Counted from the first letter of the stretch, positions 10,440 to 20,676 are shown. The stretch: DNA of 64,000 bases from Psychrobacter raelei (GCF_022631235.3 NZ_CP093310.2:1612001-1676000), one strand, 5' to 3'. A program made the numbers and translations. The notes: generated by a model not told the origin, from the letters alone.

Positions 10440-11582
10440 CTAACGCAGCTCATCCACCACAGCAAGCATAGCGACTAATGACGCCTCACCCAGTTTAATT
10501 GAGCGCTCAGGTGACCAGCCGACCAGCTCATCTGGTGAATTGGCATTGTCTTTAAACGGCATCTCAAGCGTATTGGCTAAGCAATCAAAACGCTCAGCGA
10601 CTGCATTGGTGGCCACTGTCATATTGGCTTCACCCGGCGCATCAATTTCATAGCCAAACTCAGTTTGGAAGTCAGCACTGGCAAGGGTCAACACCTCAGA
10701 GAATTTATCACGAAGATTTGCCAATCGCTCACTATAGCTTGGTGTCCCTTGCGAGCCTGCTAAGAAGACGTAAGGCAGTGCTTCATCGCCATGCACATCA
10801 TAAAATAGATCTACGCCGGTCTTATCCATTTTGTTAAGTACATGGTACACCTCAGGGCTTTTCTCCAGACTTGGGCTCTCCCACTCACGGTTTAAATTCG
10901 TGCCTACCGCATTGGTGCGCAGGTGTCCACGCACACTGCCATCTGGGTTCATGTTTGGTACGATATAGAAGTTGGCCTTGTCAAGCAAACGTCTGCCAGT
11001 GGTGTTGTCACTGTCTAACAAGCTATAAAGCAGACCTTCCATCAGCCACTCAGCCATGGTCTCACCCGGATGCTGGCGAGCGATAATCCATATATTACGC
11101 TTTTCATTTGACGCCTCATTATCATCATCACTACTGACTTTGACCAAGGTTAAATCCCGTTTATCAAGGGTCTCACCCAGATGCTCTAAAGTGACCAAAG
11201 GATGAGTCTGAACCGCTGCCAATAAGTCTTGATGACGCTCATAACTATAGGGGGCAAAATAGGCAATTTGGATACCTTCACACTCAAGCTCAACATCAAT
11301 GGTCAGTTTGCCCTCTTTATAAGACGTCGGTAAGCGGAACCAATATTGACGGTCATAAGAAGCGACGGCTTGATAATCCTCCCAGCCCTCGACATACGAG
11401 GACTCGCCAGCATTGACAATATTGAGCACATATTGATCACCGATGTCACCGGTCAGACGAAAATTAAACCACTGAAAAAACTCATCGCCAACATCTGGAC
11501 GAATAGCCAGTTCAATATTTTTAGGATTGTCGGCATTTAAAACCTCAATATTACCGGCATCGAAATTGGCAGAAATATGCAT
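10440..11582 (-). CDS. M14-family zinc carboxypeptidase (cytosolic type)
   Basis: 380 residues with no signal peptide, so probably cytosolic. Residues 1-120 form an N-terminal beta-rich domain as in bacterial relatives of the cytosolic carboxypeptidase branch of M14. The catalytic domain follows with the zinc motif RQHPGETMAE (His171, Glu174), NPDG (212-215), the substrate arginine region TNLNREW (Arg232), the third zinc ligand in DVHGDE (His264) and a likely catalytic glutamate in TLEMPF (Glu340). All expected catalytic residues are present. It should remove C-terminal residues from peptides or proteins, but the substrate cannot be inferred. The gene stands alone, divergent from dnaE, with its own terminator. 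Confidence 0.88.
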   Translation of the reverse strand: MHISANFDAGNIEVLNADNPKNIELAIRPDVGDEFFQWFNFRLTGDIGDQYVLNIVNAGESSYVEGWEDYQAVASYDRQYWFRLPTSYKEGKLTIDVELECEGIQIAYFAPYSYERHQDLLAAVQTHPLVTLEHLGETLDKRDLTLVKVSSDDDNEASNEKRNIWIIARQHPGETMAEWLMEGLLYSLLDSDNTTGRRLLDKANFYIVPNMNPDGSVRGHLRTNAVGTNLNREWESPSLEKSPEVYHVLNKMDKTGVDLFYDVHGDEALPYVFLAGSQGTPSYSERLANLRDKFSEVLTLASADFQTEFGYEIDAPGEANMTVATNAVAERFDCLANTLEMPFKDNANSPDELVGWSPERSIKLGEASLVAMLAVVDELR

Positions 11583-11823
11583 AATAGGGTCCTTGATTGG
11601 AGGGTATACAATAAATGGTCATCATAAAAACAGCAAAATCTGTTAGTAATATAAGAGTGTAACACTGCGCCTAGCTATGGCTCAATATGCTTAAAAATGC
11701 TATAGTTATCCTCTTGTTTATTGGTTTACTTGGTATAAACAAGCCACTTCTTTTGAGCGCTATACGCTATATAGCGTAGCTTCGCCACATCATCTCTATT
11801 TTAATCAGCTAATCAGGTCATTT

Positions 11824-14800
11824 ATGGCGTTTGTACATCTTGGTATTCACAGCGAATTTTCTATTACGGACTCTATTATCCGTATCAAACCTATGGTCAA
11901 AGCGGCCGCTGCTGATGGACAGATGGCACTGGCATTGACAGATTTATCGAATTTGTATGCCACTGTTAAATTCTATCGTGCCTGCCTAGATGCGGCGATA
12001 AAGCCCATTATTGGTGCTGAGATTATTCTTGATGATGAACATACTCGTTTAACCTTGCTTGCCATGAATAACGAGGGTTATCAAAGCATTACCCGTATTG
12101 TCTCGCTAGGCTTCACTGATGGCCGCATGAATCCTGATAACCGAGGAACACCTATTGTCAATAAAGCGCATTTGCTAGATAACAGCGCAGGGGTTATTGT
12201 ACTATTCACCGAAAAATCTGATGTGGGCCAAGCTTTATTAGGCGCAAACCCAGAGCGCGGACATCAATTGATTAGCGAGTATCAAGCAGTATTTGGTGAT
12301 CGCCTGTATTTTGCGATAAAGCGCACCAAACGGGCTTTGGAAGATACTTTTATTGAACAGGCCATTTTGGCAGGTCAGCGTCATGGTATTGCCACAGTGG
12401 CCCATAATGACGTGCGCTTTTTGGAAGAAGAGGACTTTGATGCTCACGAAGCTCGAGTGTGTATTGCCTCCTCCCATGTATTGGCTGATCCCAATAGGCC
12501 ACACGACTACTCAAGTGAACAGTATCTAAAGACTCAAGCCCAGATGACTGAGCTATTTTCCGATATCCCTCAGGTGGTTCAAAACACGGTCATTCTAGCG
12601 CAGCGCTGTAACGTTACTTTGACACTGGGCATAAACGTATTGCCTGAATTTCCAGTACCAGAAGGTGAGACCATTGAGTCTTTCTTCAGAGCTGAGTCGC
12701 AGCGCGGGCTGGAGGCACGTTTGGATAAGTTATATCCAGTAAGCGAGCGTGATGAGACGTGGCCTGAGATTCGCAGACCCTATGATGAGCGCTTAAACCA
12801 TGAGCTTAATATTATCTTGGAGATGGGATTTCCGGGCTACTTCTTAATCGTTATGGACTTTATTCGCTGGGCCAAGGCCAATGGCGTGCCTGTCGGTCCA
12901 GGGCGTGGTTCGGGCGCCGGCTCGTTAGTGGCCTACGCCTTGAACATCACCGACCTTGATCCGCTGCATTATGATCTGCTGTTTGAGCGCTTCTTAAACC
13001 CCGAGCGTGTGTCCATGCCTGACTTCGATATCGACTTTTGTATTGAAGGGCGTGACCGCGTCATTGAATACGTGGCCAGTCAGTATGGCCGTGAAGCGGT
13101 GTCGCAGATTATCACCTTTGGTACCATGGCGGCTAAAGCTGTGGTGCGAGACGTGGCTCGTGTCCAAAGTAAATCTTATGGCTTGGCTGATAAAATCTCC
13201 AAGCTTATTCCAAAGACGCCCGGTATCTCTTTAAAAGACGCCCTACTCGAGGAGCCTCAGCTTAAGGATTTGCTGTCTAATCCGGACAACATGGACTATG
13301 AAGATGCCAATGAAATCTGGGAGATGGCCATTAAGCTTGAGGGCATCACTCGTAACGTCGGTAAGCATGCCGGTGGGGTACTAATCGCCCCGAACAAAAT
13401 CACCGACTTTAGTGCGATTTATTGTGATGAAGAAGGTCACCGGGTTAGCCAATTCGACAAAGATGACGTAGAGTCTGTCGGCCTAGTTAAGTTCGACTTC
13501 TTAGGTCTACGCAACCTAACGGTTATCAATGCCGCTGTCAAAAACATCAACGAGCGCCGTGCCCGCGAAAACAAACCCGCTTTAGAGCTTGAAGACTTAC
13601 CGCTTGATGATACAAATGCCTATAAGCTGCTACAAGACGCCAAAACCACAGCGGTGTTCCAGCTAGAGAGCTCGGGTATGAAAAAATACCTGGCCAAGCT
13701 GCAACCGACCAACATCGAAGACGTTATCGCCATGTGTGCGTTATACCGCCCCGGCCCATTGGATGCTGGCATGGTAGAGATGTATATTGACCGCAAACAT
13801 GGGCGTGAAGAGGTTGTATACGATCACCCCAACCTCGAGCCAATTTTGGAGAACACCAACGGCGTTATTGTCTACCAAGAACAGGTAATGCAAATCTCAC
13901 AGGTCATGGCTGGCTATAGCTTAGGCGGCGCTGACATGCTGCGCCGTGCCATGGGTAAAAAGAAACCTGAAGAGATGGCCAAACAGCGTGACATTTTTGT
14001 GACCGGTGCCACAGCACAAGGTATTGACCCTGTCATCTCTGGCGGTGTGTTTGATTTGATGGAAAAATTCGCCGGTTACGGCTTTAACAAGTCGCACTCA
14101 GCCGCTTACGGGGTACTTGCCTATCAAACGGCTTATCTCAAATATTACTACCCAGCTGAGTTTATGGCAGCAGTCCTTACCTCAGATATGAACAACACCG
14201 ATAACGTGGTGTTCTTCATTAACGATTGCCGTGAAAACTTCGATCTTAGCGTCGATAACCCCTCAGTAAATCGAAGTGAATGGCACTTTGTGGCCGATAC
14301 TCCCACCAACATCATCTATGGTTTAGGTGCCATTAAAGGCGTCGGTGAAGGTGCGGTAGATTCTATCGTGCAAGCACGTCGTCAAGGGGGCAAGTTTACA
14401 GATCTTTATGATTTTTGCCGCCGAGTAGATATCAAAAAGGTAAACAAGCGCACCTTAGAGGCGTTAATTAAATCTGGCTGCTTTGATGACTTTGCCATTA
14501 CCCAGCGCCCAGATTTAGCAGCAGATGAGCGCCATCAGATTCGCGGTGCGTTAATGGCACAGCTGCCAAGTGCAGTACAAGCGGCGGAACAAGAGCGTCA
14601 AAATAACGAAATGGGCATGATGGACTTATTCAGTGAAGTCGATAATGCCACCACCGCACCGCCACTGCCTACAGATAGCGGTCTGATTTGGGGAGACAAG
14701 CACCGTCTCAAAGCTGAAAAAGACACCCTAGGGCTTTATTTAACCGGTCATCCCCTAGATCAATACCGCAAAGAGGTGGCTGTTTATACCTCAAATGCCC

Positions 14801-15435
14801 GTTTAGATAGCTTGGCAGATACTGGCTATAACGGCAGTACTTTTTTTGCCGGTTTGATTATGGACATCGCAAACTTTGGTAACCGCTGCGTCATTACACT
14901 TGATGATGGCACAGCCCGTCTTGAGGTTAGCTGCTATGCTGAGCGTTTTAACCGCATTAAAGACAAGCTCAAGGTCGATGAGGTAATTGTTATCAAAGGC
15001 GGCATTCGAGACCGTGATGGCCGGTTATTCGCCCGTTTAGACAATGCTTATACCCTGCTTGAATGCCGTCAACGTTGGGTAAAAAAGATAAGTATCAAGA
15101 TTCACAGCCAAAACACCTTGTTGCTTGACTCACTACAACCCTTACTAAAGCCTGCTCAGAGTCATCTCATTCCAAATCATCAAAGCCCCGCCTTCGATGA
15201 AGACAGTGATGACGGCAATTCAATGGAAGCTTACTATAACGGCAACTCGGATATGACAGCGGCTCCGGTAGCACAAAACGATGGCTGTATTCCTATCGCT
15301 CTAAACATTTATACCGACTTTGCCATTGCCAATGTCAGTTTAAATGACAACTGGCGTCTGTACCCCACAGATGACAATTTAATACAGCTGGGCACCTTAG
15401 TACCCCAGGACAACTTGTATTTCCATTACCAGTAG
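11824..15435 (+). CDS. dnaE: DNA polymerase III subunit alpha
   Basis: 1203 residues, the replicative polymerase catalytic subunit. The PHP domain starts at once (FVHLGIHSEFSITD). The palm carries the catalytic aspartates in MPDFDIDF near residues 398-405, preceded by VGPGRGSGAGSLVAYAL. The finger region includes LYRPGPLDAGM and GYGFNKSHSAAYG. A helix-hairpin-helix/tau-binding region and an OB fold (about 1020-1090) follow. The C-terminal 110 residues hold a divergent acidic and asparagine-rich insertion, which makes the protein slightly longer than the usual 1160 or so. The gene stands alone, divergent from the carboxypeptidase, with a strong terminator 50 bp downstream. Confidence 0.98.
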   Translation: MAFVHLGIHSEFSITDSIIRIKPMVKAAAADGQMALALTDLSNLYATVKFYRACLDAAIKPIIGAEIILDDEHTRLTLLAMNNEGYQSITRIVSLGFTDGRMNPDNRGTPIVNKAHLLDNSAGVIVLFTEKSDVGQALLGANPERGHQLISEYQAVFGDRLYFAIKRTKRALEDTFIEQAILAGQRHGIATVAHNDVRFLEEEDFDAHEARVCIASSHVLADPNRPHDYSSEQYLKTQAQMTELFSDIPQVVQNTVILAQRCNVTLTLGINVLPEFPVPEGETIESFFRAESQRGLEARLDKLYPVSERDETWPEIRRPYDERLNHELNIILEMGFPGYFLIVMDFIRWAKANGVPVGPGRGSGAGSLVAYALNITDLDPLHYDLLFERFLNPERVSMPDFDIDFCIEGRDRVIEYVASQYGREAVSQIITFGTMAAKAVVRDVARVQSKSYGLADKISKLIPKTPGISLKDALLEEPQLKDLLSNPDNMDYEDANEIWEMAIKLEGITRNVGKHAGGVLIAPNKITDFSAIYCDEEGHRVSQFDKDDVESVGLVKFDFLGLRNLTVINAAVKNINERRARENKPALELEDLPLDDTNAYKLLQDAKTTAVFQLESSGMKKYLAKLQPTNIEDVIAMCALYRPGPLDAGMVEMYIDRKHGREEVVYDHPNLEPILENTNGVIVYQEQVMQISQVMAGYSLGGADMLRRAMGKKKPEEMAKQRDIFVTGATAQGIDPVISGGVFDLMEKFAGYGFNKSHSAAYGVLAYQTAYLKYYYPAEFMAAVLTSDMNNTDNVVFFINDCRENFDLSVDNPSVNRSEWHFVADTPTNIIYGLGAIKGVGEGAVDSIVQARRQGGKFTDLYDFCRRVDIKKVNKRTLEALIKSGCFDDFAITQRPDLAADERHQIRGALMAQLPSAVQAAEQERQNNEMGMMDLFSEVDNATTAPPLPTDSGLIWGDKHRLKAEKDTLGLYLTGHPLDQYRKEVAVYTSNARLDSLADTGYNGSTFFAGLIMDIANFGNRCVITLDDGTARLEVSCYAERFNRIKDKLKVDEVIVIKGGIRDRDGRLFARLDNAYTLLECRQRWVKKISIKIHSQNTLLLDSLQPLLKPAQSHLIPNHQSPAFDEDSDDGNSMEAYYNGNSDMTAAPVAQNDGCIPIALNIYTDFAIANVSLNDNWRLYPTDDNLIQLGTLVPQDNLYFHYQ

Positions 15436-15484
15436 CCTTTAAACCAGTAACCTCTAACACGCTTAATATTTGGCGTTTTAATCG

Positions 15485-15526
15485 AAAAATGCTTAAGCTT
15501 TGTTTGAAAGCTTAAGCATTTTTTTG
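15485..15526 (+). terminator. Intrinsic terminator of dnaE
   Basis: Long stem AAATGCTTAAGCTTT / AAAGCTTAAGCATTT with a 6-base loop and a T run. A-rich on the left, so it may work in both directions. Confidence 0.9.
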
Positions 15527-16133
15527 TGTGTCGAACAAATTTAAGCACCTCTTGCTCCTATTAAGTAAGACTCTCTCAAGTTATCACCAATCAGCTCTAA
15601 AAAGGTTGCAAAATAACCTATTATAAAGACGACTCAAATGGGCTGAGCGAAATTAATCGCGCCACTTTTTCGTAATTTGCTGATTATATTTTGGGATTTT
15701 ATTGGCAGATCAGTCAATTTAGACCTAGATTTGTTATCCAAATTGGCTTCTTAATAAATAAATTCGAGCTCTATTTACCGCATAAAATCTCGAAAATTAA
15801 TTATTTTATACCTCATTTTTACTTAATTTAGTCTAATATTGGTTCATTAAATTATAAACAAACTAAATTTAAAATCTAAATAATACAAGATCACTATGTA
15901 CTCACAAATAAAACCAATTTTTATTTAAAGCCATTAAAACTTCGATGTTTTAAAAGAAAATTATTTATTAAAACTAAATAAAATATTGGGGCATATTTTA
16001 ATCTAAATGACAACCAATACCCAAAAAAATAGCCTAAAAATCACAAAAAACCCCTAAACATCTTCGGTAATTAAATCAAAAAAATAGCCTGCAAACCCTT
16101 TTATAACAGTGTATAACAACTGTAACACGGGAC
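15527..16133. other. AT-rich gene desert
   Basis: About 600 bp of very AT-rich sequence between dnaE and the next promoter. I find no open frame with a ribosome site, no tRNA-like fold and no repeat family. Confidence 0.5.
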
Positions 16134-16162
16134 TTGTCAGTATTTAATTCTACTAATATAAT
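16134..16162 (+). promoter_or_regulatory. Near-consensus sigma-70 promoter for the hydrolase cassette
   Basis: TTGTCA at 16134-16139 and TATAAT at 16157-16162 with a 17-bp spacer. Start would be near 16169, which gives an untranslated leader of about 200 nt before the ATG at 16367. Confidence 0.7.
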
Positions 16163-16366
16163 GACCCTCGACGGCACTTAGCACGCAGAGAAATACTGAT
16201 TGTATAAATCCGTTATAAGACCTGCTTTTAGTTAAGCTATATTATTAAATAGAATACTAGCCTAACCCAGGATGCCCAGCCACGTTAATTGCTAAAGCAT
16301 TTATCTAGCAGCTCTGTAATTAACTCATTTAAATTCTAATTAATCATATAAATAGGAATAAAAACT

Positions 16367-17074
16367 ATGTCTACTTCATCTAAAGCATTATTAGAACTTT
16401 TAACGCCAGAAAATTGCCAAGTAATCTTTATTGACCAACAACCACAAATGGCATTTGGCGTACAGTCTATCGACCGTCAAACTCTTAAAAACAATGTTGT
16501 TGGTTTAGCCAAAGCTGCTAAAGTTTTCAATATTCCTACTACTATTACTACTGTTGAGACAGCCAGCTTCTCTGGTAACACCTTACCAGAACTATTAGAA
16601 GTGTTCCCAGATAACGATCTTCTTGAGCGTAGCTCAATGAACTCTTGGGATGACCAAAATGTTCGTGATGCTTTAGCCGAAAATGCTAAAAATGGCCGTA
16701 AGAAGATTGTTGTGTCAGGCCTATGGACTGAAGTATGTAACCTATCTTTCGCTCTTTCTTGCTTACAAGATACTGATTATGAAATCTATATGGTAGCTGA
16801 CGCTTCTGGTGGTACTACTGTAGAAGCACATCAGTGGGCTATGGAGCGTATGCTTCAAGTAGGCGTTGTTCCTGTAACTTGGCAGCAAGTGCTTCTTGAG
16901 TGGCAACGTGACTGGGCTAACAAAGCAACTTATGATGCTGTAATGGACATCGTACGTGAGCACTCTGGTGCGTATGGTATGGGTGTTGACTATGCCTACA
17001 CTATGGTTCATAAAGCGCCTGCGCGTGTTGCAGCTAAAGGTAGCATCGGTCCTAACCCTGCTCCAAAAAAATAA
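16367..17074 (+). CDS. Isochorismatase-fold cysteine hydrolase, YcaC-like
   Basis: 235 residues with the isochorismatase-like alpha/beta fold. Visible family features are the first-strand aspartate in FIDQQ (Asp23), the segment MNSWDD (91-96) that matches the INAWDN region of YcaC-type hydrolases, and the nucleophile region GLWTEVC with Cys124. The usual catalytic lysine is not obvious; Arg88 in LERSS sits near its place. The ATG has AGGA nine bases upstream. It leads a three-gene set with a XapX membrane protein and an amidohydrolase on the same strand. The substrate is unknown; small amides or carbamoyl compounds are typical for this fold. Confidence 0.85.
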   Translation: MSTSSKALLELLTPENCQVIFIDQQPQMAFGVQSIDRQTLKNNVVGLAKAAKVFNIPTTITTVETASFSGNTLPELLEVFPDNDLLERSSMNSWDDQNVRDALAENAKNGRKKIVVSGLWTEVCNLSFALSCLQDTDYEIYMVADASGGTTVEAHQWAMERMLQVGVVPVTWQQVLLEWQRDWANKATYDAVMDIVREHSGAYGMGVDYAYTMVHKAPARVAAKGSIGPNPAPKK

Positions 17075-17106
17075 TTAACGATTAAACGTTACCTTTATTT
17101 TTAAAT

Positions 17107-17176
17107 AAAAAAGGGCGAACTTAGCTTGTGAACTAACTTAATCCTAGTTATATCGAGCTCAGTTAGTCCTTTTTTG
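17107..17176 (+). terminator. Possible weak terminator between hydrolase and XapX gene
   Basis: ACTAACT (17132-17138) can pair with AGTTAGT (17161-17167), followed by CC and a T6 run. Outer A6GG/CCT6 pairing is also possible. The loop is large, so partial read-through into the XapX gene is plausible. Confidence 0.4.
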
Positions 17177-17202
17177 CATTCACCCACCCGAGTATATCCC
17201 TC

Positions 17203-17427
17203 ATGAAAATCTATTTAGCTTCTTTAATTGTCGGTATTGTTGTTGGTGTTATCTATAGTGTTGTCAATGTTCGCTCTCCTGCACCGCCTACTTGGGCATT
17301 GGTCGGGCTGTTCGGAATGCTGATTGGGGAGCAGCTCATTCCTTTTGTTAAGCAGCACGTATTTCACACGCCACCGTCTGCTGAGCAAGTAGTACAACAA
17401 GATAGCTCTCAAAATAATATGCAGTAA
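17203..17427 (+). CDS. XapX-domain small membrane protein
   Basis: 74 residues. Two hydrophobic helices (about 3-22 and 31-47) flank the family signature SPAPPTWALVGLFGMLIGE, typical of XapX (DUF1427) proteins. The tail is polar and glutamine/asparagine-rich. The family is found beside hydrolases and transporters, but its molecular role is not known. Here it sits between a YcaC-like hydrolase and an amidohydrolase on the same strand. Confidence 0.85.
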   Translation: MKIYLASLIVGIVVGVIYSVVNVRSPAPPTWALVGLFGMLIGEQLIPFVKQHVFHTPPSAEQVVQQDSSQNNMQ

Positions 17428-17886
17428 TCTCTGCTTGCTATTCATAGCATACAGACAAGTAAATAAAGCCTAGTCTCTATGGCTCAATAACTTTTATTTT
17501 CTTATTTGTATTTGTGAGTTTAACCAAGCATTATTATAGATTAGCTAAACTATTTGAGTTGTCTAAATTGCAAATCATAGGGATTAACCTTTAGTGCATG
17601 AAATGTCACATAGGTAATCTATGACTGCGCTCACATTAAGCGATATAAGAGGTATCGAGTCGTTTTGTAGATTACGAAAAAAATATTGTATGGCTTTAGT
17701 GTTGTTGTGTATTGAATAAATACTTAATAGTTGCGACTCACTGATATCTTATATACGATAATAAAGCGATGACGATAAGATCTAATAAGTAATCATCCAT
17801 GGAAGTCGACAAGTCTGTGAAATTGCACTGTAATCAATCATACCTTGTTGAATAATGTTTTACTTCATTATAATTAGGATAATAAT
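17428..17886. other. Intergenic region before the amidohydrolase
   Basis: About 460 bp without a convincing gene. An AGGA ribosome site lies seven bases before the ATG at 17887. I see no clear terminator or RNA element. The length suggests that the amidohydrolase has its own promoter. Confidence 0.45.
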
Positions 17887-19773
17887 ATGACAACTCCAGA
17901 CATTATCTATCATAACGGGAAAATAACCACTTTAAATCGCTCACAGCCTACGGCGGAAGCGGTCGCTATTAAAGATGGTAAATTTGTGGCCGTAGGTAGT
18001 GATTCAGAAATTCTTTCAATGGCAGGCAGCAATACTAAGTCGATTAACCTAAAAGGACGTAGTGTACTACCAGGCTTATTTGATAATCATACTCACGTCA
18101 TCCGCGGTGGCCTCAATTACAACATGGAACTACGCTGGGATGGTGTACGCACGCTTGCAGATGCTATGGCGATGTTGAAGCAGCAAGTGGCAAATACCCC
18201 TTCTCCTCAGTGGGTACGTGTGGTTGGTGGCTTTACTGAAAATCAGTTTGCTGAAAAGCGCCTTCCTACCATTGATGAAATCAACGCCGTTGCTCCAGAT
18301 ACGCCCGTATTTATCTTACACCTATATGATCGCGCTTTACTGAATGCGGCTGCTTTACGTGCAGTAGGTTATACAAAAGAGACGCCAGAACCACCTGGTG
18401 GCGAGATTCAACGTGATGCCAATGGCAATCCAACAGGCCTACTGTTAGCCAAGCCAAATGCTTCAATTCTTTATGCTACTTTGGCCAAAGGTCCAAAGCT
18501 ACCCTTTGAATACCAATTAAATTCTACGCGTCATTTTATGCGTGAGCTGAACCGCTTAGGTGTGACTGGTATTATTGATGCTGGTGGTGGCTCGCAGAAC
18601 TATCCTGATGATTATGAAGTGGTTCAAAAGCTTCATGATGAAGGTCAGCTGACTGTTCGTATGGCCTACAACCTATTTACTCAAAAGCCAAAAGAAGAAA
18701 AAGAAGACTTCTTAAACTGGACGTCATCGGTCACTTATAAGCAAGGTGATGACTACTTCCGCCATAATGGCGCAGGTGAAATGCTGGTGTACTCAGCTGC
18801 TGACTTTGAAGATTTCCGTCAGCCACGTCCTGAAATGCCCGCTGATATGGAGCATGACCTTGAAGAAGTGATTCGTATTTTGGCTCAAAACAAATGGCCA
18901 TGGCGCTTACATGCTACTTACGATGAGACCATTGAGCGTGCCCTTAATGTTTATGAAAAGGTGAACGAAGAGATTCCTTTTGAAGGTCTAAACTGGTTCT
19001 TTGACCATGCTGAAACTATCTCTCAGAGAAACATTGACCGTATCGCAGCGTTAGGCGGTGGTATTGCTGTTCAGCATCGTATGGCTTACCAAGGCGAATA
19101 CTTCGCTGAGCGTTATGGCACTGCGGCAGCGTCTAACACCCCACCTGTTAAGCAAATGCTAGACAGCGGCGTCAATGTATCGGCAGGTACAGATGCAACA
19201 CGTGTTGCCTCTTATAACCCATGGGTCTCTCTATCATGGTTAATCAGTGGTCAGACCGTTGGCGGTATGCAGCTATATGATCAAGACAACCTATTAGACC
19301 GTGAAACAGCGCTACGTATGTGGACAGAAAAAGTCGCTTGGTTTACCAATGAAGAAGGCAAACGTGGTCGCATTGAAGAAGGTTATTTAGCAGACTTCAT
19401 CGTACCAAACAAAGACTTTTTCGCCATTCCAGAAAATGAAATTCCTTATCTTACCTCAGATTTAACAGTCGTGGGCGGTAAGACGGTATATGGTGCGGGT
19501 GAATTCTCAGACTTCGACTCACCAATCCCCCCTGCTATGCCAGATTGGTCACCTGTCAATCAGTATGGCGGCTACGCTGCTTGGGGTGATCCTGAAGGGG
19601 CTGGCAAGAACTCTTTAGCGCCAAACAGTGCTGCCATGGCCGCCTCTTGTGGCTGCTCAAGCGCCTGTAACTTGCATGGCCATAATCATGCCAAGGCTTG
19701 GAAATCAAATGCACCTGTCTCTAACATGAAAGACTTCTTCGGTGCCTTTGGTTGCTCTTGCTGGGCTGTTTAA
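17887..19773 (+). CDS. YtcJ-like metal-dependent amidohydrolase with Cys-rich tail
   Basis: 628 residues of the amidohydrolase superfamily, YtcJ-like branch. An N-terminal beta-sandwich strand set (5-60) leads into the metal motif LPGLFDNHTHV (His68, His70). Later metal or active-site candidates are WRLHATYDET, FDHAET, and the aspartate of SAGTDATR. The last 45 residues are unusual: a cysteine- and histidine-rich tail with CGCSSAC, LHGHNH and GCSCW, resembling a metal-binding or iron-sulfur-like appendage. It should hydrolyse an amide or formamide-type bond, substrate unknown. It ends the YcaC-like hydrolase, XapX, amidohydrolase set and is followed by a strong terminator. Confidence 0.87.
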   Translation: MTTPDIIYHNGKITTLNRSQPTAEAVAIKDGKFVAVGSDSEILSMAGSNTKSINLKGRSVLPGLFDNHTHVIRGGLNYNMELRWDGVRTLADAMAMLKQQVANTPSPQWVRVVGGFTENQFAEKRLPTIDEINAVAPDTPVFILHLYDRALLNAAALRAVGYTKETPEPPGGEIQRDANGNPTGLLLAKPNASILYATLAKGPKLPFEYQLNSTRHFMRELNRLGVTGIIDAGGGSQNYPDDYEVVQKLHDEGQLTVRMAYNLFTQKPKEEKEDFLNWTSSVTYKQGDDYFRHNGAGEMLVYSAADFEDFRQPRPEMPADMEHDLEEVIRILAQNKWPWRLHATYDETIERALNVYEKVNEEIPFEGLNWFFDHAETISQRNIDRIAALGGGIAVQHRMAYQGEYFAERYGTAAASNTPPVKQMLDSGVNVSAGTDATRVASYNPWVSLSWLISGQTVGGMQLYDQDNLLDRETALRMWTEKVAWFTNEEGKRGRIEEGYLADFIVPNKDFFAIPENEIPYLTSDLTVVGGKTVYGAGEFSDFDSPIPPAMPDWSPVNQYGGYAAWGDPEGAGKNSLAPNSAAMAASCGCSSACNLHGHNHAKAWKSNAPVSNMKDFFGAFGCSCWAV

Positions 19774-19812
19774 GCACTTTTAATAAACGCCTAGTTTAGT
19801 TTTTAATAACGA

Positions 19813-19838
19813 GAAGCCCGCTGATTAGCGGGCTTTTT
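19813..19838 (+). terminator. Intrinsic terminator after the amidohydrolase
   Basis: AGCCCGCTGATTAGCGGGCT stem-loop followed by a T6 run. Confidence 0.92.
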
Positions 19839-19893
19839 TGTATTTTGAATTATAACTTGATGAGTATAGAGTAATAATAGCAGAGTAGTCACA

Positions 19894-20676
19894 TTATACG
19901 CCACCAGCACCTCTCATTGACTGCTCACTGTTCTTTACTAACATATGCTTAGCGGTTTCTTTCAAAATACCCCATTCTACGGAGTTAACTTTAATTCCAG
20001 TATCCCAAGATGATTGATGGCGCTTTAAGATTTCCTCTGAGCTTAGATAGTCCACGTGGTTTTTTCCATAGCGCTCTAAGACAAAGTCGTTATCAGCCAA
20101 CTCAATGATCATGTCTTGGGGCCCATCTATCTCATCGACCTGTTCATCAAAGAAGTAAAGTTCAGGATAAATATTACCTAAGTTTAATATGAACAAAGTA
20201 TGTCTGGGTTCTGCTCCATTATCCCAGCGTGCCATACAAGCAATACCTTTTACAGCAAGCCTGACTAACTCCCCGTAAGCCAGCCAGCGATTATGGCAGT
20301 TTTTTAGCTCAATCTTAATATGATGGTGCTTATCATCTGCAAAATGCTCTAACGCATAGTCTAAAACTGCCGGTAGGTGATAAGCGATACTATTGCCATG
20401 AAAATCAAACGTCAAAGTTAATGAAGACTTAGACTTCTCATCATTTTCATCTAATACCACTTCATCAACAATCTGATTATTGATAATATCTAATTCGACT
20501 TCTTGCTCATTGAACAGAAAATCACTGGCATTGTTAAATTGGCGAATACCTTCAAGCCCAGCCATCTGTAGCTCTGCCACCATGATGGCAATGAGATCGG
20601 CCTCGCCATATTCATTACGCGTGCCCAAAAAAGCCTTTTGCACCAAGCTTATAATTTCATTATGAGAGACTATCAT
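19894..20676 (-). CDS. Conserved hypothetical protein, partner of the truncated upstream gene
   Basis: 260 residues, soluble, no signal. The start (IVSHNEIISLVQKAFLG then GEADLIAIMVAELQMAGLEG) has the look of a conserved domain; from memory it recalls DUF3726 proteins, which I cannot verify here. The middle (about 60-190) is beta-rich with many acidic residues. It overlaps the stop of the upstream gene by four bases (ATGA), so the two were one operon. Because the upstream gene has lost its 5' end and promoter, this intact frame may no longer be expressed. Function unknown. Confidence 0.7.
   Translation of the reverse strand: MIVSHNEIISLVQKAFLGTRNEYGEADLIAIMVAELQMAGLEGIRQFNNASDFLFNEQEVELDIINNQIVDEVVLDENDEKSKSSLTLTFDFHGNSIAYHLPAVLDYALEHFADDKHHHIKIELKNCHNRWLAYGELVRLAVKGIACMARWDNGAEPRHTLFILNLGNIYPELYFFDEQVDEIDGPQDMIIELADNDFVLERYGKNHVDYLSSEEILKRHQSSWDTGIKVNSVEWGILKETAKHMLVKNSEQSMRGAGGV

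Noticed and set aside
16169..16366. Known riboswitch class in the long leader
   Set aside because: I could not match it to any known riboswitch consensus, so none is claimed.
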